Part shown: piece by piece, positions 19,770 through 27,442 of the stretch | How the letters are laid out: the number at the start of each line of letters is the position of its first letter | Numbering within the stretch: the first letter of the stretch is position 1 | NCBI GenBank assembly: GCA_022354845.1 | Contig: CP031970.1 | Location: forward strand, 1,736,001 to 1,800,000 | Direction: 5' to 3' | DNA from: Streptococcus suis | GTDB lineage: Bacteria > Bacillota > Bacilli > Lactobacillales > Streptococcaceae | Length of the DNA stretch: 64,000 nucleotides | The notes under the pieces: generated by a model | Seen by the model: only the letters and a program-made list of their open reading frames with translations | What the model was told of the DNA's origin: nothing | The model's database searches: none | Position numbers and translations under genes: made by a program

Positions 19770-20318
19770 TTACCCTGTAATATTACTCAACCAGAGAGAT
19801 TTAAAAAAACTACTAGTGAATGGTGTGTATTGAATCATGAAATTGGCAAGAAAACTACTATGAAGCTTCTCTTGCACCACTGCAAGTGGAATACTAGACA
19901 ATAGAACCATCACAATCTGCAGGGAAATAAAGGTTACCATAACCGCTACAATGCCACTGATGAGATTGCTCAACTGAGTATTTGGATTAAAACCTTCTAA
20001 AAGATGGATAAAAATTCCTATAAAACGAACCAAGGCATAAACAGCTACATAGAGTAGCAAAAATGATAACCCCGCATAAAAAACCTTATCTAAGTCAAAA
20101 AGATACTTCTCATCAAAGAAATAGTTATAACTTCCCTGAGTTGCATTTGCAAACGGAACCCAGAGGTATAAAAATTGTGCCAACTTCATGAAATGTGCAG
20201 ATGCAACCATTAATGAAACAATAGTTCCTAAACCATAGAAAGTTTGTAACACTATACCTCTGCTATATCCGATATAAAAACTCCATACTAGAATGAAAAT
20301 GATTGCTAGTGTAATCAT
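19770..20318 (-). CDS. cvpA: CvpA family membrane protein
   Basis: A 182-residue protein with four hydrophobic segments (residues ~2-18, 22-45, 80-105, 115-150) and the CvpA-type opening WSFYIGYSRGIVLQTFYGLG. CvpA was first linked to colicin V production; its exact biochemical role is unresolved. Its ATG overlaps the zapA stop in an ATGA arrangement, so the two are translationally coupled. A mutS2 gene follows, as in other streptococci. Confidence 0.85.
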   Translation of the reverse strand: MITLAIIFILVWSFYIGYSRGIVLQTFYGLGTIVSLMVASAHFMKLAQFLYLWVPFANATQGSYNYFFDEKYLFDLDKVFYAGLSFLLLYVAVYALVRFIGIFIHLLEGFNPNTQLSNLISGIVAVMVTFISLQIVMVLLSSIPLAVVQEKLHSSFLANFMIQYTPFTSSFFKSLWLSNITG

Positions 20319-20632
20319 ACTTTTTCCTCAAGTTCATCCAAATCAACCAAGGTCACATTTTCTTTTGAAACTTTATCTTTGGCTTTCAGGCTTGCCAACT
20401 CAGCCTCGGTCTTTTCAAAAGCTATTTCGCGTGTCAACTGTACAGATAGTGCGTTAATTGCCAATAAAAGGGCTAGAGTTTCAGAATCCGCAGTAGGCAT
20501 TTTTTCTTTTAATGCTTGATATTTTTCTTGAACAACTCGTTCAATTTCTTCCATAAAAAGATTATCATGCTCTGTCGTTAAAGTCAGTTGCTTTTCGCCA
20601 AAAGTAAATTTATATCGATTTAAATTTGCCAT
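20315..20632 (-). CDS. zapA: Cell division protein ZapA (streptococcal type)
   Basis: A 105-residue protein beginning MANLNRYKFTFGEKQLTLTT, with a beta-rich N-terminal half and a helical, charged C-terminal half (about residues 60-95, likely coiled coil). That layout and the position before cvpA-mutS2 fit ZapA, which bundles FtsZ filaments at mid-cell. ATG 20632 has GAGGGG at the right spacing; an in-frame ATG four codons earlier lies over that site. Overlaps cvpA by 4 nt. Confidence 0.8.
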   Translation of the reverse strand: MANLNRYKFTFGEKQLTLTTEHDNLFMEEIERVVQEKYQALKEKMPTADSETLALLLAINALSVQLTREIAFEKTEAELASLKAKDKVSKENVTLVDLDELEEKV

Positions 20633-20689
20633 ATTTCCCCTCATCTTCCATCTATTATAACGTAAAAACCTATTTTTGGCTAATTCTTA

Positions 20690-21403
20690 CTATAGTGAAT
20701 GCTTTCTACGAGCAAAATCCACAAAGCGGAATTTATCAATTTTATGCTTGCTTTCAGTATATTGAAATTGTTGTGTATCACTTAGAAAAACTCTTGATTT
20801 TATCAATACCAAGTAATCATCTTGAGTCTTCATCAATTCACGTTCTTCCCAACTGGTTGGTTCAACCGTAATTTCTTTTTGAGCATAGGATATATCCAAT
20901 TTTAGTTCTTTTTCTAAATATTGATAGATTGAACCTTTTGCGATTTCTTTATCCATCTTCGGAACAATATCTGAAGAGAGGTAATCCGTATCAACTACTG
21001 AAATCTTTCCATCTATGGACCTTGTACGTACAATTTTCCATACTTTACTAAATGGTTCAAATCCTGTTAATTGAGATAAATTACTATTTACTGTAATGAG
21101 CTCCAAATCAACAACCGCTGTATCTGACTGCAACTGCAAAGCATCCGTCAATTCTTGATACGAAGTTAAGCCAGAAATAGGAAAATTCAATAGTTCCTGT
21201 TTTAAAACTAGAGAACCTCTTCCTTGAACTTTTTGAATCATTCCGCGTTCTGTCAGAATAGCCAGTGCTTTTCGAACAGTATCTCGGCTAACTTGATACA
21301 TTTCTTGCAATTGTTGTTCAGTTGGTAAAGAAGTCTCAGCAGGATAGACATTTGTTCGTATTTTCTCTTTTAAATCATTATATATTTCTTGATATTTTTT
21401 CAT
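20690..21403 (-). CDS. treR: Trehalose operon repressor, GntR family
   Basis: A 237-residue regulator with a GntR winged-helix domain at residues 1-70 (LPTEQQLQEMYQVSRDTVRKAL, VQGRGSLVL) and a UTRA effector domain (~90-230). It is divergent from the trehalose PTS gene with a 230-bp shared control region holding a palindrome. TreR-type proteins release DNA on binding trehalose-6-phosphate. The identification rests on family plus this exact gene neighbourhood. No terminator is clear before zapA; the 57-bp gap to it contains no gene. Confidence 0.9.
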   Translation of the reverse strand: MKKYQEIYNDLKEKIRTNVYPAETSLPTEQQLQEMYQVSRDTVRKALAILTERGMIQKVQGRGSLVLKQELLNFPISGLTSYQELTDALQLQSDTAVVDLELITVNSNLSQLTGFEPFSKVWKIVRTRSIDGKISVVDTDYLSSDIVPKMDKEIAKGSIYQYLEKELKLDISYAQKEITVEPTSWEERELMKTQDDYLVLIKSRVFLSDTQQFQYTESKHKIDKFRFVDFARRKHSL

Positions 21404-21475
21404 TTTATTACTCCAACATTAGTCTGTTTTTTATCATACAACTAGAATATTATAACAAATTTTTTAAAAAAATGA

Positions 21476-21545
21476 GTAAAAACGCTTGCATTATTTTATG
21501 AAATCGTATACAATATTTTTGAAATATATTTGTCCGTACAAATAT
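21476..21545 (+). promoter_or_regulatory. treP promoter with cre-like site and TreR operator candidate
   Basis: TTGCAT (21486-21491), a 17-bp spacer and TACAAT (21509-21514) form the promoter. AAAACGCTTGCATTA, overlapping the -35, resembles a catabolite-responsive element (CcpA). ATATTTGT-CCGT-ACAAATAT at 21526-21545 is an 8-bp-arm palindrome starting 12 bp after the -10, well placed for repression by TreR. A small GTGGCA/TGCCAC hairpin (21603-21619) precedes the AGGAGG site of treP. Confidence 0.7.
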
Positions 21546-21633
21546 CGTAAGTTTATATAAATAATTTAACCAATTATTTATATATTGGAAAAATTTAGGT
21601 GGTGGCAGATTTTGCCACTGAGGAGGAAAAATA

Positions 21634-23634
21634 ATGGGAAAATATCAACATGAAGCCCAGGAACTCTTGAAAGCCATAGGCGGAAAAGAAAATGTCACCG
21701 CGGTGACACACTGTGCAACTCGTATGCGTTTTGTTTTAGCTGACGAAAGCAAAGCAGATGTTAAAACAATTGAAAATATTCCTACCGTAAAAGGTACATT
21801 TACAAACGCAGGTCAATTCCAAGTTATCATTGGCAACGATGTGCCGGTTTTCTATAATGACTTCACCGCCGTATCTGGTATTGAAGGTGTATCTAAAGAA
21901 GCCGCAAAAACAGCTGCTAAGAGTAATCAAAATGCCATTCAACGTGTCATGACGATGTTAGCTGAAATTTTCACACCGATTATTCCAGCTATTATCGTAG
22001 GTGGTCTTATCCTTGGTTTCCGTAACGTTCTTGAAGCGGTTGGGATGCCATGGTTAGGACAACAAGTTGCTGATGGAGTTAAGGTATTTGATGCCGATGG
22101 AAACCCCGTCTGGAACACCATCACTATGGTATCTCCATTCTGGAACGGTGTTAACCATTTCTTATGGCTACCAGGTGAAGCAATCTTCCACTTTTTACCT
22201 GTAGGAATTACCTGGTCTGTTTCTCGTAAAATGGGAACAACTCAAATTCTCGGTATTGTACTGGGTATCTGTTTGGTTTCTCCACAATTGCTCAATGCTT
22301 ACGCTGTTCCAGGTACTGATGCTACAACGATTGCTAGTGATTGGGTATGGAATTTTGGTAGTTTTACCATCAACCGTATCGGTTACCAAGCTCAAGTTAT
22401 TCCAGCCTTGCTTGCGGGTCTATCACTCTCTTATCTAGAAATTTTCTGGCGTAAACGCATCCCAGAAGTTGTATCAATGATTTTTGTTCCATTTCTTTCA
22501 TTGATACCTGCTATTATTCTAGCTCATACAATCCTTGGCCCTCTTGGTTGGACACTTGGTCAAGCCTTATCAACGGTTGTTTTGGCTGGTTTAACAGGTC
22601 CATTTAAAGCTGTATTTGGTGCAATCTTTGGTGCACTTTACGCCCCGTTTGTTATTACTGGACTCCACCATATGACAAATGCTATCGATACTCAGTTGAT
22701 TGCTGATGCTGGGGGAACTGGCTTATGGCCAATGATTGCTCTTTCTAACATTGCACAAGGTTCTGCTGTATTGGCATACTATTTTATGAACCGACACAAC
22801 GAAAAAGAAGCACAAATTTCACTTCCTGCGGCTATTTCTGCCTACCTCGGTGTAACTGAACCTGCTCTCTTTGGTGTAAACGTTAAATATGTATATCCAT
22901 TCGTGGCTGGTTTGATTGGTTCTGGTTTAGCAGGTCTCATTTCAACTTCGTTGAATATCACTGCCAACGCAATTGGTGTCGGTGGACTTCCAGGTATTTT
23001 GGCTATTAAAGCACAATATTGGTTACCATTTACTTTTGCAATGGCTGTTGCGATTGCTATTCCATTTGTATTAACATTCTTCTTCCGTAAAGCAGGTATT
23101 TTAACTAAAGCAGAAGACGAAAAACTGCAAGCTGCACAAGAAGCTGCTTCTGTTCCTTCGACCGTTGTTGATACACCTATCCAGCTTATTAGTCCGCTAA
23201 CTGGTGAAGCAAGAGACTTATCACAAGCTATTGATCCAGTATTTTCATCTGGTGTAATGGGAAAAGGAATTGTAATTGACCCGAGTGAAGGCAAGCTTTT
23301 CGCTCCTGTAGACGGGGAGGTCTCTGTACTCTTCCCAACTTTCCACGCGATTGGTATTACAACTTCAACTGGTATTGAACTGCTGATGCACATCGGTATG
23401 GATACTGTTGGTTTAGAAGGAAAAGGTTTTACAGCCCATGTCAAACAAGGTGACAAAGTGAAGGCTGGGGATCTTCTAATTAGTTTTGATATTGACGTAA
23501 TTAAAGCTGCCGGATTGATCACTGAAACACCTATCATTGTGACAAATCAAACCGACTTTGACACTCAAGTTATCGGAAATCTTCCTCGTACAATCACACA
23601 AGGCGAGACCATTCTGACAATTACAAAGAATTAA
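21634..23634 (+). CDS. treP: Trehalose-specific PTS transporter, EIIBCA fusion
   Basis: A 666-residue membrane permease that imports trehalose and phosphorylates it to trehalose-6-phosphate. Domain order: EIIB at residues 1-80 with the phosphocysteine in VTHCATRMRF; EIIC at ~105-460 with multiple membrane segments and FVITGLHHMTNAID; EIIA (glucose type) at ~520-660 with SSGVMGKGI and the phosphohistidine in LLMHIGMDTVGLEGKG. Having EIIA fused makes it self-contained. It is first in an operon with treC and divergent from treR; AGGAGG lies 7 nt before the ATG. Confidence 0.95.
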   Translation: MGKYQHEAQELLKAIGGKENVTAVTHCATRMRFVLADESKADVKTIENIPTVKGTFTNAGQFQVIIGNDVPVFYNDFTAVSGIEGVSKEAAKTAAKSNQNAIQRVMTMLAEIFTPIIPAIIVGGLILGFRNVLEAVGMPWLGQQVADGVKVFDADGNPVWNTITMVSPFWNGVNHFLWLPGEAIFHFLPVGITWSVSRKMGTTQILGIVLGICLVSPQLLNAYAVPGTDATTIASDWVWNFGSFTINRIGYQAQVIPALLAGLSLSYLEIFWRKRIPEVVSMIFVPFLSLIPAIILAHTILGPLGWTLGQALSTVVLAGLTGPFKAVFGAIFGALYAPFVITGLHHMTNAIDTQLIADAGGTGLWPMIALSNIAQGSAVLAYYFMNRHNEKEAQISLPAAISAYLGVTEPALFGVNVKYVYPFVAGLIGSGLAGLISTSLNITANAIGVGGLPGILAIKAQYWLPFTFAMAVAIAIPFVLTFFFRKAGILTKAEDEKLQAAQEAASVPSTVVDTPIQLISPLTGEARDLSQAIDPVFSSGVMGKGIVIDPSEGKLFAPVDGEVSVLFPTFHAIGITTSTGIELLMHIGMDTVGLEGKGFTAHVKQGDKVKAGDLLISFDIDVIKAAGLITETPIIVTNQTDFDTQVIGNLPRTITQGETILTITKN

Positions 23635-23639
23635 TGTTC

Positions 23640-23670
23640 TAGGAGGGCGCAAGATAGCTTGCACCTCCTA
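23640..23670 (+). promoter_or_regulatory. Hairpin between treP and treC
   Basis: TAGGAGGGCGCAAG pairs with GCTTGCACCTCCTA (one bulge) in the 78-bp intergenic space. No T-run follows, so it is more likely an mRNA stability or processing structure than a terminator. It also hides a strong AGGAGG that is not used for treC. Confidence 0.55.
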
Positions 23671-23712
23671 TCATTGCTTATCAACCAAGAAAAACAAGAA
23701 AGAGAGAGCGAA

Positions 23713-25335
23713 ATGACAATAGACAAGCGTAAAGTAGTTTATCAAATCTACCCAAAATCTTACAAGGACACAACTGGAAATGGTGTTGGGAATCTACGGG
23801 GGATTATCGAAAAACTTCCTTATCTAAAAGAGCTAGGCATTGATATGATTTGGCTCAACCCTTTCTATCCAAGTCCACAACGAGATAACGGCTATGATAT
23901 ATCAGACTATACCGCAGTAAACCCTGATTTTGGTACAATGGAGGACTTTGAAGAGATGGTAGCCGTTGGTCAGAAATTAGGAATTGAATTCATGCTAGAC
24001 ATGGTCCTTAACCACTGCTCGACAGACCACGAATGGTTCCAAAAAGCCTTGGCTGGAGACAAATACTACCAGGATTTCTTTATCTTGAGAGACCAACCCA
24101 CTGACTGGGTTTCCAAGTTTGGTGGAAATGCATGGGCTCCTTTCGGAGCAACTGGGAAATACTATCTACACCTTTATGATGTAACGCAAGCTGATCTTAA
24201 TTGGCGAAATCCATCTGTTCGTGAAGAGCTATTCAAGGTTGTCAACTTCTGGAAAAACAAAGGTGTTAAAGGATTCCGCTTTGATGTTATTAATGTCATC
24301 GGAAAGGACGAAGTCTTAGAAGACTGTCCTATTAATGATGGAAAACCAGCCTACACAGACCGCCCCATCACCCACGACTATCTCAAAATGATGAACAATG
24401 CAACCTTCGGTAGTGAAGAAGGGTTTATCACAGTCGGTGAAATGTCAGCGACTACCATTGACAACTGTATATTATATACAGCACCTGAGCGTAAAGAGTT
24501 GTCCATGGCCTTCAACTTCCACCACCTGAAAGTGGATTACAAAGATGGTCAAAAGTGGACCATTAAGGACTTTGACTTTGAGGAACTCAAACGCCTCTTC
24601 CACACTTGGGGCGAAGAGATGTCAGTCGGAAATGGCTGGAACGCACTTTTCTACAACAATCACGATCAACCCCGCGCCCTCAATCGCTTTGTGGATATAG
24701 AAAACTTCCGCAATGAAGGAGCGACGATGTTAGCTGCATCCATCCATCTTTCTCGGGGAACTCCTTACATCTATATGGGAGAAGAAATCGGCATGATTGA
24801 CCCTGATTACAATAGTATGGATGATTATGTTGACGTGGAATCTATCAATGCCTACCAAATGCTTCTGGATCAAGGCAATAGTCCGGAACAAGCCTTTAAA
24901 ATTATTCAAGCAAAATCCCGTGATAATTCTCGCACACCTATGCAATGGGATGCTAGCGAAAATGCCGGATTTTCAACAGCTACACCTTGGCTAAAAGCTG
25001 GTAAATCCTACCCAACGATAAACGTTGAAAATGAAAAAAATGGCCCAATCTTCACCTTCTACCAAGAGTTGATTCGACTCAGAAAAAAACTTCCTATCAT
25101 TTCCGAAGGTGACTACCGAGCTGCCTATCATGAAAGTAACAAGGTTTATGCCTTCGAGCGCTTGTTAAATAGCGAACAATTGCTTGTCCTAAATAATTTC
25201 TTTCCGGAAGAGGTTGAAATAGAACTGCTAGACAACTACGCACAGGGACATATCCTGATTAGCAATTACCCTGATAGTAAGCTAGGCAAAACAATAACTC
25301 TCAAACCTTATCAAGCAACAGCAATTTGGGGGTGA
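23713..25335 (+). CDS. treC: Trehalose-6-phosphate hydrolase (alpha,alpha-phosphotrehalase)
   Basis: A 540-residue GH13 enzyme that splits trehalose-6-phosphate into glucose and glucose-6-phosphate in the cytoplasm. Conserved GH13 regions are visible: VLNHCSTDH (region I), GFRFDVINV with the nucleophile Asp (II), VGEMSA with the acid Glu (III), and NNHDQPR with the third carboxylate (IV). The start at ATG 23713 (MTIDKRKVVYQIYPKSYKD) gives the usual family N-terminus; the preceding in-frame ATG at 23659 falls in the hairpin. The ribosome site GAGAGCGAA is weak. Confidence 0.94.
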   Translation: MTIDKRKVVYQIYPKSYKDTTGNGVGNLRGIIEKLPYLKELGIDMIWLNPFYPSPQRDNGYDISDYTAVNPDFGTMEDFEEMVAVGQKLGIEFMLDMVLNHCSTDHEWFQKALAGDKYYQDFFILRDQPTDWVSKFGGNAWAPFGATGKYYLHLYDVTQADLNWRNPSVREELFKVVNFWKNKGVKGFRFDVINVIGKDEVLEDCPINDGKPAYTDRPITHDYLKMMNNATFGSEEGFITVGEMSATTIDNCILYTAPERKELSMAFNFHHLKVDYKDGQKWTIKDFDFEELKRLFHTWGEEMSVGNGWNALFYNNHDQPRALNRFVDIENFRNEGATMLAASIHLSRGTPYIYMGEEIGMIDPDYNSMDDYVDVESINAYQMLLDQGNSPEQAFKIIQAKSRDNSRTPMQWDASENAGFSTATPWLKAGKSYPTINVENEKNGPIFTFYQELIRLRKKLPIISEGDYRAAYHESNKVYAFERLLNSEQLLVLNNFFPEEVEIELLDNYAQGHILISNYPDSKLGKTITLKPYQATAIWG

Positions 25336-25355
25336 TAAAAGATTAAGGAGGGGCA

Positions 25356-25679
25356 ATGCTCCTCTCTAGTTTTAGCATGATAAAAATGAAGAAGAGGAAG
25401 CCTCATGCTCCAATTTTTTTGAGCAATTTTAAGAACCCAATCTTAAAATTCAAATTAGAACCAATCTTTGAACAGATTCAGAAAGAATTTCCAAATCTAA
25501 CAGTAGAATTGAAATGGAACCAGCCTATGTTTATCATGAATGGAACCTTTATTATCGGTTTCTCGGTTGCCAAGAACCACATTTCCATTGCTCCTGAAGC
25601 AGTCACTATGGCTATCTTCACAAACGATATCAAGGCAGCAAACTACGAAGCAACCAATAACCTCTTCAAAATAATGTAA
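25356..25679 (+). CDS. DUF1801/YdhG-like protein, C-terminus lost
   Basis: A 107-residue protein. Stretches such as PIFEQIQKEFPNLTVELKWNQPMF and IGFSVAKNHISIAPEA fit the DUF1801 (YdhG/'iron chaperone') family. The stop at 25677 falls early: in another frame just beyond, codons read QTFLESINLIAYIQKAK, which looks like the family's normal C-terminal helix. So a nonsense codon plus a frameshift have removed about 20 residues. AGGAGG precedes ATG 25356; a later ATG (MIKMKKRK) is possible. It lies 20 nt after treC and may be read through from the tre operon. Confidence 0.65.
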   Translation: MLLSSFSMIKMKKRKPHAPIFLSNFKNPILKFKLEPIFEQIQKEFPNLTVELKWNQPMFIMNGTFIIGFSVAKNHISIAPEAVTMAIFTNDIKAANYEATNNLFKIM

Positions 25680-25721
25680 AACAAACTTTTCTTGAAAGTA
25701 TTAATCTAATTGCTTACATTC

Positions 25722-25753
25722 AAAAAGCCAAGCTCACTTTGAGTTTGGCTTTT
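25722..25753. terminator. Bidirectional terminator
   Basis: AAAAGCCAA... and ...TTTGGCTTTT (with inner GCTCA/TGAG) form a hairpin with flanking A and T tracts, between the converging DUF1801-like and LysM genes. Confidence 0.85.
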
Positions 25754-25765
25754 GCTATTACAATT

Positions 25766-27067
25766 TTACTGATTAAAGGACACATGAACATGATCATAGT
25801 GGTTTTCCGTAATACTTCCACGATCTGGCATTAAGTTCCATGTATATGCTGGTCCATAAATACTAGCATAAGGTGAGTAGAATCGTTGTTTCCAAATGAT
25901 ATAACTAATATTTTTCGATGCTAAATTAGCCGCAGCATATGCAGCGACCTGATCACCCAAAGCCGAACTTTGAGGAACCATAAAGTCAATTGCCAATCCT
26001 TTACCATGATCCCCTGTGTCACCCGCACGGTAACCTGAAAATGACGTGATTCCAAAGGCATTAGTTACTTCAGCTCGAAATGCTGCAACCTGAGGTTGGA
26101 GTCCAACATCATATGAACTAGTAGTACTTGATGAAGTTGTTGAAACCGTAGCAACTGTTGTTGCAGTTGACGCGGCTGGTGTAGGAGTCACAGGGGCTGC
26201 CTCTACAGAGTTCACCTCTGCGACCGGTGCTTCCTCTACTGGAGTTTTTGCCGGACCTTCTGTGACTGGCGCTTCCTCCACTGGAGTTTCAACTGAGACT
26301 TCTGTAACTGGAACTTCTTCCAATGGGGTTTCTTCCAATGGAGTTTCTTCCAATGGGGTTTCTTCCAATGGGGTTTCTTCCAATGGGGTTTCTACAGGGA
26401 CTTCTGTGACCGGTGCTTCCTCCACTGGAGTTTCAACTGAGACTTCTGTAACTGGAACTTCTTCTACTGGGGCTTCTTCCAATGGGGTTTCTACAGGGAC
26501 TTCTGTGACCGGTGCTTCCTCTACTGGAGTTTCAACTGAAACTTCTGTAATTGAAGCTGATGAACTAGGCGCATCCGTTGACTCCAGTGGGATAACTGTA
26601 TCATCTACTGTAATTTCATTAGCCGCAATATCGACTGTTGCTTGCACAGTATTTTCAGCAGCTTCTTCTTGTACAGGTGCTTGAATTTCAATTTGCGTTA
26701 CTTGATGATTTTGATCAACCGTCGTAGTCAAAACTGTATCAGGGAAAATCAAATTCACATCTGCAATTTGGTTAATCTGAGCTATAATATCCAAATCAAT
26801 ATTCATAGCCTCGGCAATCGCACTTAAGGTATCACCATACTTTACGGTATAGGTTAATTTTCCGCCTTTATCTTCGATTTCTTGGCTAATCTCACTTACA
26901 CTACGGGGAGTCCAATCCAATGCAAAAACATTTGGAGCTGTAATCCCAGTAGCAAATAATGAAAGGGCCAATGATGATGTGTAAAGCACCTTCTTATTGG
27001 CTTTCATAACAGGTGTTTTTCTCTTGCGGCGCATATATTGTGATTTTGATAACTTCTTACGTTTCAT
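25766..27067 (-). CDS. Secreted LysM protein with Thr/Pro/Glu repeats and an ARB_07466-type C-terminal domain
   Basis: A 433-residue exported wall protein. It has a very basic N-terminus, then a hydrophobic signal segment (~residues 27-48, SLALSLFATGITAPNVFA). A LysM domain follows (~72-115, YTVKYGDTLSAIAEAMN), then a long low-complexity spacer (~165-290) of VETPVEEAPVTEV and TPLEE repeats. The ~110-residue C-terminal domain has FSGYRAGDTGDHGKGLAIDF and the ending NHYDHVHVSF; its His/Asp pattern resembles the ARB_07466-like domain of wall proteins. No LPXTG anchor, so LysM holds it on peptidoglycan. A WalR-like box lies 116 bp upstream. Confidence 0.8.
   Translation of the reverse strand: MKRKKLSKSQYMRRKRKTPVMKANKKVLYTSSLALSLFATGITAPNVFALDWTPRSVSEISQEIEDKGGKLTYTVKYGDTLSAIAEAMNIDLDIIAQINQIADVNLIFPDTVLTTTVDQNHQVTQIEIQAPVQEEAAENTVQATVDIAANEITVDDTVIPLESTDAPSSSASITEVSVETPVEEAPVTEVPVETPLEEAPVEEVPVTEVSVETPVEEAPVTEVPVETPLEETPLEETPLEETPLEETPLEEVPVTEVSVETPVEEAPVTEGPAKTPVEEAPVAEVNSVEAAPVTPTPAASTATTVATVSTTSSSTTSSYDVGLQPQVAAFRAEVTNAFGITSFSGYRAGDTGDHGKGLAIDFMVPQSSALGDQVAAYAAANLASKNISYIIWKQRFYSPYASIYGPAYTWNLMPDRGSITENHYDHVHVSFNQ
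26314..26393. repeat. 15-bp in-frame tandem repeats in the LysM protein gene
   Basis: Five nearly identical copies of a 15-bp unit (TTCTTCCAATGGGGT) encode successive TPLEE pentapeptides. Larger imperfect repeats (VSVETPVEEAPVTEV) flank it on both sides. Units are multiples of three, so copy-number change would alter spacer length without a frameshift. Confidence 0.85.
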
Positions 27068-27442
27068 TTTTCATTCCTTTTCCAATTTAATGGTTCCATC
27101 TTATATAAATCAAAGCTAAAAAACAAGGTTAAAACCAGTCTTTTAACAAAATGTTTTCACTCTGTAATCTAGAAAAGGATTCTGTCATGAAATTGTCATA
27201 CGAACCTAAGAAACGAAGAGATTTTGGAAAAAGGATAGAACTCAACCTGACCAGGAGTGTTTCCTCACTTCCTAGTATCTAGGTTCGGACTTTATCTGGT
27301 CACATGTAAATTTCAAAGTGATTAGCTGAAACAATTCTTCTAAAGCTGTTTAATTCTCCCAGACTAGTAAAGCTAATCAACCACTGCACAAAATGTTGAT
27401 CCCAAGTCTGACTAGTAGCCTGTGCTTGAGCCTAAGCTAAAA
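27068..27442. promoter_or_regulatory. 375-bp gap with WalR-like site upstream of LysM gene
   Basis: TGTCAT-GAAAT-TGTCAT at 27183-27199 (plus strand) fits the WalR/VicR direct-repeat pattern TGTNAN-N5-TGTNAN used for wall genes in firmicutes. Nearer the LysM gene the minus strand has TTGTTT, 17 bp, TAAGAT as a possible promoter. The rest, up to the phosphatase stop at 27443, shows no gene I can recognise. Confidence 0.45.

Noticed and set aside
22842..23537. Long antisense frame (231 codons) opposite treP
   Set aside because: Mirror of a strongly biased coding gene; no ribosome site, low-complexity composition.
26262..26684. Plus-strand frame of 140 codons made of Thr/Ser/Gly-Val repeats
   Set aside because: It is the reverse complement of the repeat spacer of the LysM gene; repeats with 3-bp periodicity stay open in several frames.
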